Shown piece by piece: positions 16,664 to 26,037 of a DNA stretch of 64,000 bases (positions are counted from its first letter, which is position 1; every line of letters begins with the position of its first letter). The stretch covers positions 1,302,001 to 1,366,000 of the forward strand of contig NZ_QHLY01000012.1 of NCBI RefSeq assembly GCF_003185895.1, in the 5' to 3' direction. This DNA comes from Cryobacterium arcticum. GTDB lineage: Bacteria > Actinomycetota > Actinomycetes > Actinomycetales > Microbacteriaceae. Below the pieces are notes generated by a model. That model did not search any database, was not told where the DNA came from, and worked only from the letters and a program-made list of their open reading frames with translations. Both the position numbers and the translations under genes were made by a program.

Positions 16664-17326
16664 TCAGCGGCGCAGGGCCTTGCGGGCGAGCCAGTTGCCG
16701 AGGAACTGGACGAGCTGCACAAAGACGATGATCAGCAGCACCGCCGCCCAGGTGACGACCGGGTCGAATTGGCGCCAGCCGTAGAGCAGCGCGAACGCGC
16801 CCAGGCCGCCACCGCCGACGTACCCGGCCACGGCCGACATGTCCACCAGCGCCACGAAGATGAACGTGAAGCCCAGGATCAGCGGGCCGAGCGCCTCGGG
16901 CAGCAGCACCGTGAAGATGATCCGCACGGGCCCAGCGCCCACGCTGCGCGCCGCTTCGATCACGCCGGGTGTCACCGTGAGCAGATTCTGCTCCACGATG
17001 CGCGCCATCGCGAACATCGCCGCCAGGGCGATGGTGAAGATCATCGCGTTGTTGCCGATACCGGTGCCCACCACAGCGCGGGTGAGGGGTTGCACGGCCG
17101 CCAGGAAGATGATGAACGGGATGGGCCGAATGGTGTTGACGAGCACGTTCAGAACCCCGAACACGCCCCGGTTGGCGAGGATGCTGCCGGCCCGGGTGAG
17201 GTAGAGGCCCAGCCCGACGATCAGGCCGCCGAGTCCGCCGAAGAACAGGGTGAGGCCCACGATGTAGAGAGTCTCGAAGGCGGCCTTCCAGAACTCGGGC
17301 AGCAGGTCGATGAGAGAGTCGAACAT
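16664..17326 (-). CDS. metI: Methionine ABC transporter permease
   Basis: Inner-membrane permease of the D/L-methionine importer. 220 residues with five to six hydrophobic segments. The EAA-loop region VIEAARSVGAGPVRIIFTVLLPEALGPL (about 135-160) contacts MetN. The start ATG overlaps the metN stop by one base (TGATG), showing translational coupling in metQ-metN-metI. Repeat B1 ends the operon. Confidence 0.94.
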   Translation of the reverse strand: MFDSLIDLLPEFWKAAFETLYIVGLTLFFGGLGGLIVGLGLYLTRAGSILANRGVFGVLNVLVNTIRPIPFIIFLAAVQPLTRAVVGTGIGNNAMIFTIALAAMFAMARIVEQNLLTVTPGVIEAARSVGAGPVRIIFTVLLPEALGPLILGFTFIFVALVDMSAVAGYVGGGGLGAFALLYGWRQFDPVVTWAAVLLIIVFVQLVQFLGNWLARKALRR

Positions 17327-18366
17327 CAGCGCACCTCGGTGACGGTCGTGAACGCACGTACCCGGTCGAGCGCGGCGTCGATGGTCGCGTCCTCTCCGGT
17401 CAGCGCGAGGGTGAGGTGGCCGAAGGGGCGGCCCTGGATTTCGTTGATGCCGCCGTAGACGACCTGGAACGCGACCCCGTCGCGGGACAGGTCGCCGAAC
17501 ACCTGGGACTGATCGACGCTGTCGTCGCGGAAGCCGAGGGTGACGATGCGGCCGCGGTGCCTGGCGCGCAGCACCGCTAGTTCGGGTGCCGACGGCACGC
17601 CCTTGACCACGGTCGAGACGAACTTGGCGGATGCCGCCTGCTGCGGGTTGGAGAACACGTCGAAGACATCGCCGCGTTCGATCACCCGGCCCTGGTCCAT
17701 CACGGCCACCTTGGTCGCGAGCGTCTGGATGACATCCATCTCGTGGGTGATGACGATGATGGTGACGCCGAACTCCTTGTTGACCCTGCCCAGCAGGTCG
17801 AGGACCTCGTGGGTGGTCTCGGGGTCCAGCGCGCTGGTGGCCTCATCGGCCAGCAGGATCGCGGGTGAGGTCGCCAGGGCGCGGGCGATGCCCACGCGCT
17901 GCTTCTGGCCGCCGGAGAGCTGGTCGGGGTAGGCGCCGGCCTTGTCGGCCAGACCGACGAAGTCGAGCATCTCGGCTACGCGGGTGGCACGGCCGGGCTT
18001 GTCGCGGCCGGCGACCTCAAGTGGGTAGGCCACGTTCCGCGCGACGGTGCGGGAGTTCAGCAGGTTGAACTGCTGGAAGATCATGCCGATGCCCAGCCGC
18101 ACGGGTCGCAGTTCGCGCTCGGGCAGGCGGGCCACGTCGCGGCCGTCGATGAAGATCTCACCGGCGGTGGAACGCTCGAGCACGTTGACCAGGCGCACCA
18201 GGGTGCTCTTGCCCGCACCGGAGTAGCCGATAATGCCGTACACGTCGCCGGCGTCGATGGTGAGGCTGACGTCGTCGATGGCGGTGACATCCGGTGCGCC
18301 CTTGACGGTTGCCGGGTACACCTTGCTGACGTTTCTCAGCTCGACGAGGGGGGTGGGTGCGGACAT
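17326..18366 (-). CDS. metN: Methionine ABC transporter ATP-binding protein
   Basis: ATPase of the methionine importer. The 346-residue protein has Walker A GYSGAGKSTL, Q-loop FQQFNLL, signature LSGGQKQRVGIARAL, Walker B ILLADEATSALDP and the switch His in VITHEMDV. A C-terminal NIL domain (about 265-346) is present, which in this family binds methionine and gives trans-inhibition. ATG 18366 has AAGGA 6 nt upstream. A strong hairpin separates it from metQ. Confidence 0.95.
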   Translation of the reverse strand: MSAPTPLVELRNVSKVYPATVKGAPDVTAIDDVSLTIDAGDVYGIIGYSGAGKSTLVRLVNVLERSTAGEIFIDGRDVARLPERELRPVRLGIGMIFQQFNLLNSRTVARNVAYPLEVAGRDKPGRATRVAEMLDFVGLADKAGAYPDQLSGGQKQRVGIARALATSPAILLADEATSALDPETTHEVLDLLGRVNKEFGVTIIVITHEMDVIQTLATKVAVMDQGRVIERGDVFDVFSNPQQAASAKFVSTVVKGVPSAPELAVLRARHRGRIVTLGFRDDSVDQSQVFGDLSRDGVAFQVVYGGINEIQGRPFGHLTLALTGEDATIDAALDRVRAFTTVTEVR

Positions 18367-18393
18367 GCAGATCCTTCGGTTGAAACGGGGAAA

Positions 18394-18426
18394 GCCGGTC
18401 GGAACGCGAGGTGCGTTCCGACCGGC
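18394..18426. terminator. Intra-operon hairpin between metQ and metN
   Basis: Perfect 14 bp stem, GCCGGTCGGAACGC and its complement, with loop GAGGT. It lies 13 nt after the metQ stop. On the minus strand it is followed by CTTTCCCC. It probably acts as a partial terminator or 3' stabiliser that raises metQ expression above metN-metI. Confidence 0.7.
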
Positions 18427-18439
18427 CGTGCGGTGCTGC

Positions 18440-19336
18440 TTACTTCTGTGCTGCGGTGTCTTCCTCGACGGTGGCGAGGGCGGCCTGCAGGTCTGCCGGC
18501 GGCGTGGTCGCGAGCACGGCCGATCCGCCGGAGACCTCGAGCACACCGTCGGTGACGGCCTTGGTGTTCTGGAAGATGTCGACGAGCTTGGCGTAGGTCT
18601 TGTTGTCCTTGTCCTCTGCGCGCACCGCGAACACGTTCACGTACGGCAGGGCGGATTCGTCGGAGGCGTCGTCCTTGGTCAGGGCGTCTTCGAACTTGAG
18701 TCCGGCCTTCTCGACGAAGTCGTTGTTGATGACCGCGGCGTCAACGTCGGGCAGGGAGGTCGCGGTGAGCGAGGCCTCGAGCGCGGTGACGGTGACCTTG
18801 GACTTGTCGGTGTCGACGTCGTCGAGGGTGGTGAAGATCGAGCCGCCGTCCTTGAGCACGACCAGGTCGGCGCTCTGCAGCACGAGCAGGGCGCGGGCCA
18901 GGTTGCTGGCGTCGTTCGGAATGGCGACGGTGTCGCCCTTCTTCAGGTCGGCCAGGTCGGTGACTTTGGTGGAGTAGAGGCCGAGCGGGTAGATCGCGGT
19001 GGCGCCGATGGGCGTGAGGTCTTCGCCGGAGGAGACGTTGTAGTCGGCGAGGTAGACCAGGTGCTGGAACTGGTTGATGTCGATGTCACCGTTGGTGAGG
19101 GCCGGGTTGGGCTGGGTGTACTCGGCGAAGTCGACGACCTCGACGGTGATGCCCTCTTCGGCAGCCGCGGCGGTGTACTCGGCCCAGTACGGGTCGCTGG
19201 CCCCGACGACGCCGATCTTCACGGTCTCGTCTTCGGCGTCTCCGGCTCCCCCGGCGCAGCCGGCAAGTAGGGCAACGATCGGAACGACGGCCAGGGCCGC
19301 CCAGAGGTTCTTCTTGGATGTGAGGGTGCGCGTCAT
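18440..19336 (-). CDS. metQ: Methionine-binding lipoprotein MetQ (NlpA family)
   Basis: Substrate-binding protein of the methionine importer, anchored to the outer face of the membrane. 298 residues: a type II signal with lipobox LAGC (Cys27) after MTRTLTSKKN, then the NlpA fold with KIGVVGASDPYWAEYT, VDFAEYTQPNPALTNGDID, NQFQHLVYL and IPNDASNLARALLVLQ. ATG 19336 is preferred over an upstream GTG since GGAG stands 6-7 nt before it. It heads metQ-metN-metI. The 282 bp upstream contain a small hairpin (CTTCG/CGAAG, about 19369-19386) but no riboswitch that I can recognise. Confidence 0.95.
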   Translation of the reverse strand: MTRTLTSKKNLWAALAVVPIVALLAGCAGGAGDAEDETVKIGVVGASDPYWAEYTAAAAEEGITVEVVDFAEYTQPNPALTNGDIDINQFQHLVYLADYNVSSGEDLTPIGATAIYPLGLYSTKVTDLADLKKGDTVAIPNDASNLARALLVLQSADLVVLKDGGSIFTTLDDVDTDKSKVTVTALEASLTATSLPDVDAAVINNDFVEKAGLKFEDALTKDDASDESALPYVNVFAVRAEDKDNKTYAKLVDIFQNTKAVTDGVLEVSGGSAVLATTPPADLQAALATVEEDTAAQK

Positions 19337-19618
19337 GATGATCTCCACGTTGTGTTTGCTGTATGTGTACTTCGGTGCAAGCGAAGTGCGCCACCCGGCA
19401 CAAATGTTTCAGGCGCAACGTATCCACGGGTCACAACAGGTGGGGGTCTGCGCCGCTGCATCGCGTGGCACTCTCCTACGGTAGCCGCAGTTAACGCGGC
19501 GCGTCAGCCGTGCGGACACAGAACGTCACAGGAAATGCGAGAACCGCCGCCCAGTCACAGAATCTGCGAACTGAGCGGCGGGTCGGATGAACGCGTGTTC
19601 ACCGGTGAAACAGCTGAC
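19337..19618. other. Intergenic region upstream of metQ and downstream of the ABC-F gene
   Basis: 282 bp without a gene. It should hold the metQ promoter. I see a short hairpin near 19369-19386 and a perfect palindrome TTCACCGGTGAA at about 19599-19610 close to the ABC-F stop. No match to a SAM riboswitch core is visible. Confidence 0.5.
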
Positions 19619-21424
19619 TCACTTTTCGAGCAGCACCGAAAGTTCCACCCACCGGGTTTCGAAGCCGGCCACGGCATCCTCAGCCGCGGAGACCTCGGCG
19701 GTGAGCTTGCCCAGACCCGCGTAGTCGCTCTGGTCGTGCGCCGCGAGGGTGTTGTGCAGTTCCTTGATCTTGGCCTGCTGCTTGGCCACCTTGCGGTCGA
19801 TCGAGGCGAGTTCCTTCTGCGCGTTGCGCAGCTCAGCGCCGCCGAGGGCCGGCTTGCCGGAGCCCTTGACGGTGGCCGACGTCGGCGAGGCCGCATCCGC
19901 CGTGAAGGAGCCGCCGGCGACCTGGCGCTTGCGCAGTTCGAGGTACTGGTCGACGCCGCCGGGCAGGTGGTGGAAGCCGCCCTCTGACACCGCGTACTGG
20001 TTGTCGGTCACGCGCTCGATCAGGTACCGGTCGTGCGAGACCACGAGCAGCGTGCCGGGGAAGGAGTCGAGCAGGTCTTCCATGGCCGCGAGCATGTCGG
20101 TGTCCAGGTCGTTGGTGGGCTCGTCGAGGATGAGCACGTTCGGCTCGTCCAGCACGATCAGCAGCAACTGCAGGCGGCGCTTCTGGCCACCGGAGAGGTC
20201 CTTGACCTGGGTGGAGAGCTGGGCGCTCATGAACCCCATGCGCTCGAGCATCTGGCCGGGGGTGATCTCCTTGCCGCCGGCCATGTACGAGGTGCGCTGG
20301 CGGGCGATGACGTCGCTCACCCGGTCGTTGCGGATGTCGTCGAGTTCGAACAGCTGCTGGGTCAGCACGGCCACCTTGATGGTCTTGCCGCGCTTGACCT
20401 TGCCGGTGTCGGGGGCGAGGGTGCCGGCGACCAGGTTGAGCAGGGTCGACTTGCCGGCGCCGTTGACACCCAGGATGCCCGTGCGCTCGCCCGGCGCGAT
20501 CAGCCAGGTGATGTTGTTGAGCACGGTCTTCTCGCCGAAGCTGACGGAGACGTCGACCAGGTCGACGACATCCTTGCCGAGGCGCTGCATGGCCATCGAC
20601 TGCATCGACACGGTGTCGCGGGGCGGCGGCTCGTTCTCGATCAGTTCGTTGGCGGCGTCGATGCGGAACTTGGGCTTGGCGGTGCGGGCCGGGGCGCCGC
20701 GGCGCAGCCACGCCAGTTCCTTCTTCATCAGGTTCTGGCGCTTGCCCTCCATCACGGCGCTCATCCGGTCGCGCTCGACGCGCTGCAGGATGTAGGCGGC
20801 GTAGCCACCCTCGAACGGTTCGATCAGGCGGTCGTGCACCTCCCAGGTCATGTTGCAGACCTCGTCGAGGAACCACCGGTCGTGGGTGACGACCACCAGG
20901 CCGCCGGAGTTCTGTGCCCACCGGTTCTTGAGGTGCCCGGCCAGCCAGGCGATGCCTTCCACGTCGAGGTGGTTGGTGGGCTCATCGAGGAAGACCACGT
21001 CGTGGTCGCCGATGAGCACCTGGGCGAGGGCCACCCGGCGGCGCTGGCCACCGGAGAGGTCGTCGACGAGGGTGTCCCAGGGGATGTCGCGCACGAGTCC
21101 CGCGATCACGTCGCGGACCTTCGCGTCGCCGGCCCAGACGTGCTCGTCGATGCCGCCGACGATGGTGTGCCCAACGGTCTGGCCGTTGACGAGGTCGTCG
21201 GACTGGTCGAGCACGCCGATGGTGACGCCACGTCGGCGGGTCACCCGGCCGGAATCGGGCTCCATGCGGCCGGCGAGCAGGCGCAGGAGGGTGGACTTGC
21301 CGTCGCCGTTACGGCCGACGATGCCAATGCGGTCACCCTCGTTCAGTCCGGCGGTGACGCTGTCGAAGATGACGCGGGTGGGAAATTCAAGGTGCAGGGA
21401 CTCGGCCCCGAGCAAATGTGCCAT
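19619..21424 (-). CDS. ABC-F family ATPase (Uup/EttA-like)
   Basis: Soluble protein with two ABC domains and no membrane part, acting on ribosomes in this family. 601 residues: domain 1 with GRNGDGKSTLLR, LSGGQRRRVALAQ and VVFLDEPTNHLD; linker helices around 230-310; domain 2 with GVNGAGKSTLLN, LSGGQKRRLQL and ILDEPTNDLD; and a C-terminal coiled-coil (about 535-601), as in Uup. ATG 21424 has TAGGCT 8 nt upstream. In many actinobacteria it follows the metG-tatD-rsmA-ispE block, as here. Whether it is housekeeping or a resistance-type ABC-F cannot be said from sequence. Confidence 0.92.
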   Translation of the reverse strand: MAHLLGAESLHLEFPTRVIFDSVTAGLNEGDRIGIVGRNGDGKSTLLRLLAGRMEPDSGRVTRRRGVTIGVLDQSDDLVNGQTVGHTIVGGIDEHVWAGDAKVRDVIAGLVRDIPWDTLVDDLSGGQRRRVALAQVLIGDHDVVFLDEPTNHLDVEGIAWLAGHLKNRWAQNSGGLVVVTHDRWFLDEVCNMTWEVHDRLIEPFEGGYAAYILQRVERDRMSAVMEGKRQNLMKKELAWLRRGAPARTAKPKFRIDAANELIENEPPPRDTVSMQSMAMQRLGKDVVDLVDVSVSFGEKTVLNNITWLIAPGERTGILGVNGAGKSTLLNLVAGTLAPDTGKVKRGKTIKVAVLTQQLFELDDIRNDRVSDVIARQRTSYMAGGKEITPGQMLERMGFMSAQLSTQVKDLSGGQKRRLQLLLIVLDEPNVLILDEPTNDLDTDMLAAMEDLLDSFPGTLLVVSHDRYLIERVTDNQYAVSEGGFHHLPGGVDQYLELRKRQVAGGSFTADAASPTSATVKGSGKPALGGAELRNAQKELASIDRKVAKQQAKIKELHNTLAAHDQSDYAGLGKLTAEVSAAEDAVAGFETRWVELSVLLEK

Positions 21425-21521
21425 AGGGTTCGAGCCTAGCCGTCACAGCTGAGAGCCGGAACCGCGCTCCCCCAGGCCCTGCCCGGGCGCCCCTCTCGGA
21501 GCGACGCGGGTACGGCGCCGC

Positions 21522-21566
21522 TTCGCGGGTGGCGCGCATCCTGCGCACCGGCGCCTGACCCGCGAA
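21522..21566. repeat. Intergenic palindrome between ABC-F gene and ispE
   Basis: TTCGCGGGT (21522-21530) and ACCCGCGAA (21558-21566) are perfect 9 bp arms enclosing a very GC-rich centre with nested GCGC palindromes. It lies in the 199 bp upstream of the ABC-F gene. It may terminate ispE transcripts. Single copy in the window. Confidence 0.6.
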
Positions 21567-21623
21567 TCGGCATCCGGGTCGGGCGGGCGCGGGGCCGGGG
21601 CGGGGCGGGCGGGGCCCGGGCGG

Positions 21624-22559
21624 CTAGGAGGTGAGGATGCGGGCGCCGTGCACCGGGCCGGTGGCGCGCACCACGTGCAGGCGGGCGGCGCTCAGCGCCA
21701 CCTGCAGCTCGAGGCCGCTGTCGACGTCGGGCACGAGGAACGCCACGGTGGGTCCGGAGCCGGAGAGGATTCCGGCCAGGGCGCCGTTCGCCTCGCCGAG
21801 TTCGAGCACCCGGCCGAGCCCAGGGGCCAGCTGGAGGGCCGGCGCCTGCAGGTCGTTGTGCATGGTGTCCGCGAGCATCGCCGGGTCGCCGGCGCGCAGG
21901 GCCTGCAACACGTCGGCATCCACGGTGGGCTGGGTCTGGGCGGGAAAGATGTCCTGGGCATGGCGGGTGCGGTGCCGGTCGAGTTCGCTATAGACCGACG
22001 GGGTCGACATGCCGAATTCGGCCAGGGCGAGCACCCAGTGGAACGTGCCCTTGGCCAGGGCGGGGCTGAGCTGGTCGCCGCGGCCGGTGCCGATGGCGGT
22101 TCCGCCGGTGAACGCGAAGGGAACGTCGGCACCGAGGGTGGCCGCGATCTTCAGCAGCTCCTCCTTGCTCAGTTCCGTTCCCCAGAGCGCGTCGCAGGCG
22201 AGCAGCGTGGCCGCGGCATCCGCCGACCCGCCGCCCATGCCGCCGGCGATGGGCACGTTCTTGTCGATCGTGAGGTGCACTCCACCGCGATAGCCGGTGG
22301 CCCGGGCCAGAGCCCTGGCGGCCTTGATGGCGAGGTTGCTGCCGTCGACGGCGAGACCGGAGGAATCGACAGATCCGGTGAACTCCACCCGGAAGTCGTC
22401 CGCTGCGCGGGCTCGCACGTCTTCGTAGAGGGAGACGGCCTGGAACGCGGTGGCCAGGTCGTGGTATCCGTCGTCCATCACGGCGCCCACTTTGAGGAAG
22501 ACGTTGATCTTGCCCGGTGCTCGCGCATGCACAACCGGTGAGGTCGCCGTGTGGGTCAT
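21624..22559 (-). CDS. ispE: 4-diphosphocytidyl-2-C-methyl-D-erythritol kinase
   Basis: GHMP kinase of the MEP isoprenoid pathway. 311 residues: substrate motif [12 protein letters not shown] at the N-terminus, the ATP-binding glycine loop [17 protein letters not shown] (about 103-118), and a C-terminal GHMP domain with [14 protein letters not shown]. It lies 9 nt after rsmA. No ribosome binding site is visible; instead TAGGTT, which includes the rsmA stop codon, stands exactly 6 nt before the ATG. Confidence 0.95.
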   Translation of the reverse strand: MTHTATSPVVHARAPGKINVFLKVGAVMDDGYHDLATAFQAVSLYEDVRARAADDFRVEFTGSVDSSGLAVDGSNLAIKAARALARATGYRGGVHLTIDKNVPIAGGMGGGSADAAATLLACDALWGTELSKEELLKIAATLGADVPFAFTGGTAIGTGRGDQLSPALAKGTFHWVLALAEFGMSTPSVYSELDRHRTRHAQDIFPAQTQPTVDADVLQALRAGDPAMLADTMHNDLQAPALQLAPGLGRVLELGEANGALAGILSGSGPTVAFLVPDVDSGLELQVALSAARLHVVRATGPVHGARILTS

Positions 22560-22565
22560 GTTTCT

Positions 22566-22571
22566 AACCTA
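22566..22571 (-). promoter_or_regulatory. Leaderless -10 box of ispE overlapping the rsmA stop
   Basis: TAGGTT on the minus strand, whose first three bases are the rsmA TAG, followed by AGAAAC and the ispE ATG. Confidence 0.45.
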
Positions 22572-23435
22572 GGCCAGCCAGGCCCGGGCAATCGCCAGGA
22601 AGTCGTGCACGGTGAGCTGCTCACCGCGTTCGGTGGGGTCGATCCCGGCGGACTGGAGCACGACAGTGGCCTGCGCGGAGTCGCCGAGCACCGTGGACAG
22701 CGACTGGCGCAGCATCTTGCGACGCTGCTGGAATGCTCCGTCGACCAGCGCGAAAGTGGCCAGACGGAGTTCCTCGGATTCGAGCGGCTCGGCGCGCCGT
22801 TCGAAGGCAATCAGGATCGAGTCCACATTCGGCACCGGCCAGAACACCTGCCGGCTCACCTTGCCCGCGGTGCGGAAATGCCCGTACCAGGCGGCCTTGA
22901 CGCTGGGGCTGCCGTAGATCTTCGATCCCGGCAGGGCGGCGAGGCGCTCGCCCACCTCGGCCTGCACCATCACAACGCCGGCGCGGATGGAGGCGAAGTG
23001 TTCGAGCAGGTGCAGCAGCACGGGCACCGACACGTTGTAGGGCAGGTTCGCCACCAGCCGGGTGGGGTCGCCGGGGAGCTCGGCGATCTTCAACGCATCC
23101 GCGCGGATGACCGTGAGCTTGGCGGCCGGTTGCATGAGCCGCACGGTCAGCGGGAGTTGTTCGGCGAGGCGGTCGTCGATTTCGACGGCCACGACCTCAG
23201 CGCCCACTTCGAGGATGCCCAGGGTGAGCGAGCCGAGACCAGGCCCGACCTCGACGACGGTCTCGCCGGGCTGCACGGCGGCGACCTTGACGATGCGCCG
23301 CACGGTGTTGCCGTCGATGACGAAGTTCTGGCCGAGCTTCTTGGTGGGGTTCACCCCGAGCATCTCGGCCAGGTCGCGGATCTCGGCGGGCCCGAGCAGC
23401 GTGGGCGCCGGGGTGTCCTTGGCGTGCTCGGTCAT
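22569..23435 (-). CDS. rsmA: 16S rRNA dimethyladenosine transferase RsmA/KsgA
   Basis: Dimethylates A1518 and A1519 of 16S rRNA using SAM. 288 residues: KKLGQNFVID, SAM motif VVEVGPGLGSLTLGIL, acidic post-motif AVEIDDRLAE, catalytic NLPY (in VANLPYNVSVP), and the C-terminal helical domain. ATG 23435 (MTEHAKDTP) lies 13 nt after tatD. The frame is open upstream through tatD but adds no family sequence. Confidence 0.95.
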   Translation of the reverse strand: MTEHAKDTPAPTLLGPAEIRDLAEMLGVNPTKKLGQNFVIDGNTVRRIVKVAAVQPGETVVEVGPGLGSLTLGILEVGAEVVAVEIDDRLAEQLPLTVRLMQPAAKLTVIRADALKIAELPGDPTRLVANLPYNVSVPVLLHLLEHFASIRAGVVMVQAEVGERLAALPGSKIYGSPSVKAAWYGHFRTAGKVSRQVFWPVPNVDSILIAFERRAEPLESEELRLATFALVDGAFQQRRKMLRQSLSTVLGDSAQATVVLQSAGIDPTERGEQLTVHDFLAIARAWLA

Positions 23436-23448
23436 TTGCTGTACTCGG

Positions 23449-24405
23449 TCATGCGAGGCCTCCGGAGGGGCGGGTGTCTGGGCCACGGTGGCTCTCGGAA
23501 AGGGACACGGGTTCCGCGTCCCACCGGCCGTAGACGAGTTCGGTGTTCGAGGTGATCTGGGCGGCGAGCACCGAGACGTCGGTCTGCAGGTGGTCGGCCA
23601 TGGCGCGCAGCGTGTGCGGCAACAGGTAGGGGGCATTGGGGCGGCCCCGGTGCGGGGTCGGGGTGAGGTACGGCGCGTCGGTTTCCACCAGCAGCAGCGC
23701 ACGCGGCGCCACGTCGAGCGCTTCGCGCAGGCTGGCGGCGTTCTTGAAGCTCACCGGGCCGGCGAACGACATGTACCAACCGTGCTCGGCGCAGAGCCGG
23801 GCCAGGTCGGCGCCGCCGGAGAAGCAGTGGAAGACGGTGCGTTCGGGGGCTCCCACCCGCAACAGGGTCTCGACGACCTCGTCGTGGGCGTCGCGGTCGT
23901 GGATCTGCAGCGCCAGGCCGTGCCGTTTCGCGATCTCGATGTGCGCCTCGAACGACCTGAACTGCGCCGCGCGTCCCTCGGGGCCCGTGCGGAAGAAGTC
24001 CAGTCCGGTCTCGCCGACGGCGACCACCCGGGGGCGGGCGGCGAGCTCGTCGATCACGGCCAGCCCCTCGTCGAGGGTGCCGGCCGCTTCGAGCTCTGGC
24101 GCGTCATTGGGGTGGATGGCGACGGCAGCGAGCATCCGCGGCTCACGGGCGGCCAGCTCGGCCGACCAGCGGGAGGTGGCGACATCCGTGCCCACCTGGA
24201 TCACGCCACGCACGCCCACGCTGGAGGCCAGGTCGAGCTGTTCGGCCACGGAAAGCGGGGTGATGCCGTCCGAGATTTCGAGGTGGGTGTGGTTGTCGTA
24301 CACGCCGACGACCAGGGGCACGGGAGCGGGCGGGTAGACCAGATCGCGTCCGGTTCCCGCCTCGCGGGCCCGGATGTGGGTGCTGTCGGGTGGCAGGTTA
24401 GCCAA
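23449..24405 (-). CDS. tatD: TatD-family metal-dependent hydrolase
   Basis: TIM-barrel amidohydrolase-type DNase/hydrolase. 318 residues with the metal ligands in YDNHTHLEI, GETGLDFFR, LQIHDRDAHDE, FHCFSGG and LVETDAPYLTP. The start is taken as TTG 24405 (ANLPPDSTH follows), with GAGG 6 nt before it, overlapping the metG stop by 8 nt; the codons further upstream are metG read out of frame. Part of metG-tatD-rsmA-ispE. Confidence 0.93.
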   Translation of the reverse strand: MANLPPDSTHIRAREAGTGRDLVYPPAPVPLVVGVYDNHTHLEISDGITPLSVAEQLDLASSVGVRGVIQVGTDVATSRWSAELAAREPRMLAAVAIHPNDAPELEAAGTLDEGLAVIDELAARPRVVAVGETGLDFFRTGPEGRAAQFRSFEAHIEIAKRHGLALQIHDRDAHDEVVETLLRVGAPERTVFHCFSGGADLARLCAEHGWYMSFAGPVSFKNAASLREALDVAPRALLLVETDAPYLTPTPHRGRPNAPYLLPHTLRAMADHLQTDVSVLAAQITSNTELVYGRWDAEPVSLSESHRGPDTRPSGGLA

Positions 24406-25960
24406 CCGTGGCCTCGATGCGCGGGAACAGGGCGGTGAGCGGGGAGACATGCGTGCCACCGGTCCATTCCCAGGCCCGGTCGATGCGCGCGTCCTGCACC
24501 GAGCCGGTGCCGCCGAGGGCGGTCCACAGCGTCGCGGTGGCCTGCGGGGTCACCGGGGAGAGCAGCACGGCGAGCGTGCCGAGTCCGCGCACCACGGTGT
24601 GCAGCACGGTCTCCAGGCGTTCGCGGTCGTCGGGGTTCTTGGCCAGCGCCCACGGTTCCTGCGCGGTGATGTACCCGTTCAGTTCGTCGACGAGTTCCCA
24701 GACCGAGGCCAGTGCCTCGTGCAGGGCGAGCCGGTTAATGGCCTCGCCGGCGGCTTCGGTGACCCGGATCTCGGTGGCGCGGATGGCCGCATCCGCGTCG
24801 GTCGGTGCGCCGCCGGCCGGGATCTCCCCGTCGCAGTAGCGCACCACCATGGCGATGACGCGGGAGGCGAGGTTGCCGAAACCGTTCGCGAGCTCGGACT
24901 GGTAGCGGGCCGAGAGGTCCTCCCAGGAGAACGAGCCGTCCTGTCCGAAGCTGATGGCGCGCATGAAGTAGTACCGGAAGGTGTCGGAGCCGAAGGTGTC
25001 GGTGATCTGGTTCGGGGCGATGCCGGTGAGCTTGGACTTGCTCATCTTCTCGCCGCCCACCAGCAGCCAGCCGTGACCGAACACCTGGGTGGGAACCGGC
25101 AGGCCGGCGGCGAGCAGCATGGCGGGCCAGATCACGGCGTGGAAACGCAGGATGTCCTTGCCGACGATGTGCGTGGCGGGCCAGAGCCGGCTGAACTTCT
25201 CGTCGTCCTGGCCGTAGCCGGCCGCGGTGATGTAGTTGAGCAGCGCGTCGAACCAGACGTAGACCACGTGGCTGTCGTCCCAGGGCACCTTGATACCCCA
25301 GTCGAAGCTCGACCGGGAGATGGAGAGGTCGGAGAGGCCCTGCTTGACGAACGAGATGACCTCGTTGCGAGCCGATTCGGGCTGGATGAAGGTGGGGTTG
25401 GCCTCGTACATCGCCAGCAGCTGGTCGGTGAAGGTGCTCATGCGGAAGAAGTAGTTCTTCTCGTGCAGCAGTTCGACCGGGATCGAGTGGATGGCGCAGA
25501 CCTGCTGGCCGGCGTACTCGCCGGTGCCGTCGACGAGGTCGCTGGGCTGCTTGTACTCCTCACAGCCCACACAGTAGAAGCCCTCGTACTCACCGGTGTA
25601 GATGTGCCCGGCGTCGAAGAGGTGCTGCAGGAACTTCTGCGCGTTCACCTCGTGGCGCTCGTCGGTGGTGCGGATGAAGTCGTCATTACGGATGTCGACG
25701 GTCGCCAGCAACGGCTTCCACGCGGTCTCGACCAGACGGTCGGCCCACTGCTTGGGGGTGACGCCGTTCGCGGTGGCGGTGCGCAGGATCTTCTGGCCGT
25801 GCTCGTCGGTGCCGGTGAGCAGCCAGGTGTCCTCCCCCCGCTGGCGGTGCCAGCGGGCAAGGACATCCGCGGCCACCTCCGTGTAGGCGTGCCCGATGTG
25901 CGGGACATCATTCACATAGAAAATAGGCGTGGTGATGTAGAAAGAAGAGCCGTCGGACAT
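24398..25960 (-). CDS. metG: Methionyl-tRNA synthetase
   Basis: Charges tRNA-Met. 520 residues: HIGH motif in FYVNDVPHIGHAY, connective peptide with CVGCEEY, the KMSKS loop in GGEKMSKSKLTG (about 300), and the anticodon-binding helical domain to the end, with no C-terminal tRNA-binding extension. ATG 25960 has TAAGAT exactly 6 nt upstream; GTG 25966 is two codons earlier. First gene of the metG-tatD-rsmA-ispE block. Confidence 0.96.
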   Translation of the reverse strand: MSDGSSFYITTPIFYVNDVPHIGHAYTEVAADVLARWHRQRGEDTWLLTGTDEHGQKILRTATANGVTPKQWADRLVETAWKPLLATVDIRNDDFIRTTDERHEVNAQKFLQHLFDAGHIYTGEYEGFYCVGCEEYKQPSDLVDGTGEYAGQQVCAIHSIPVELLHEKNYFFRMSTFTDQLLAMYEANPTFIQPESARNEVISFVKQGLSDLSISRSSFDWGIKVPWDDSHVVYVWFDALLNYITAAGYGQDDEKFSRLWPATHIVGKDILRFHAVIWPAMLLAAGLPVPTQVFGHGWLLVGGEKMSKSKLTGIAPNQITDTFGSDTFRYYFMRAISFGQDGSFSWEDLSARYQSELANGFGNLASRVIAMVVRYCDGEIPAGGAPTDADAAIRATEIRVTEAAGEAINRLALHEALASVWELVDELNGYITAQEPWALAKNPDDRERLETVLHTVVRGLGTLAVLLSPVTPQATATLWTALGGTGSVQDARIDRAWEWTGGTHVSPLTALFPRIEATVG

Positions 25961-25966
25961 GCTCAC

Positions 25967-25972
25967 ATCTTA
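25967..25972 (-). promoter_or_regulatory. Leaderless -10 box of metG
   Basis: TAAGAT on the minus strand, then GTGAGC, then ATG. Confidence 0.55.
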
Positions 25973-26037
25973 TGGGGACCTGCCCGAACGTCCGACCCTG
26001 TTACGCCGCGCGGCCTCTTCCGGCGGCAGGATGCGGT

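Noticed and set aside
19337-19500. SAM riboswitch upstream of metQ
   Set aside because: The region is the right place, but I cannot fit the conserved core of any SAM riboswitch class to it.
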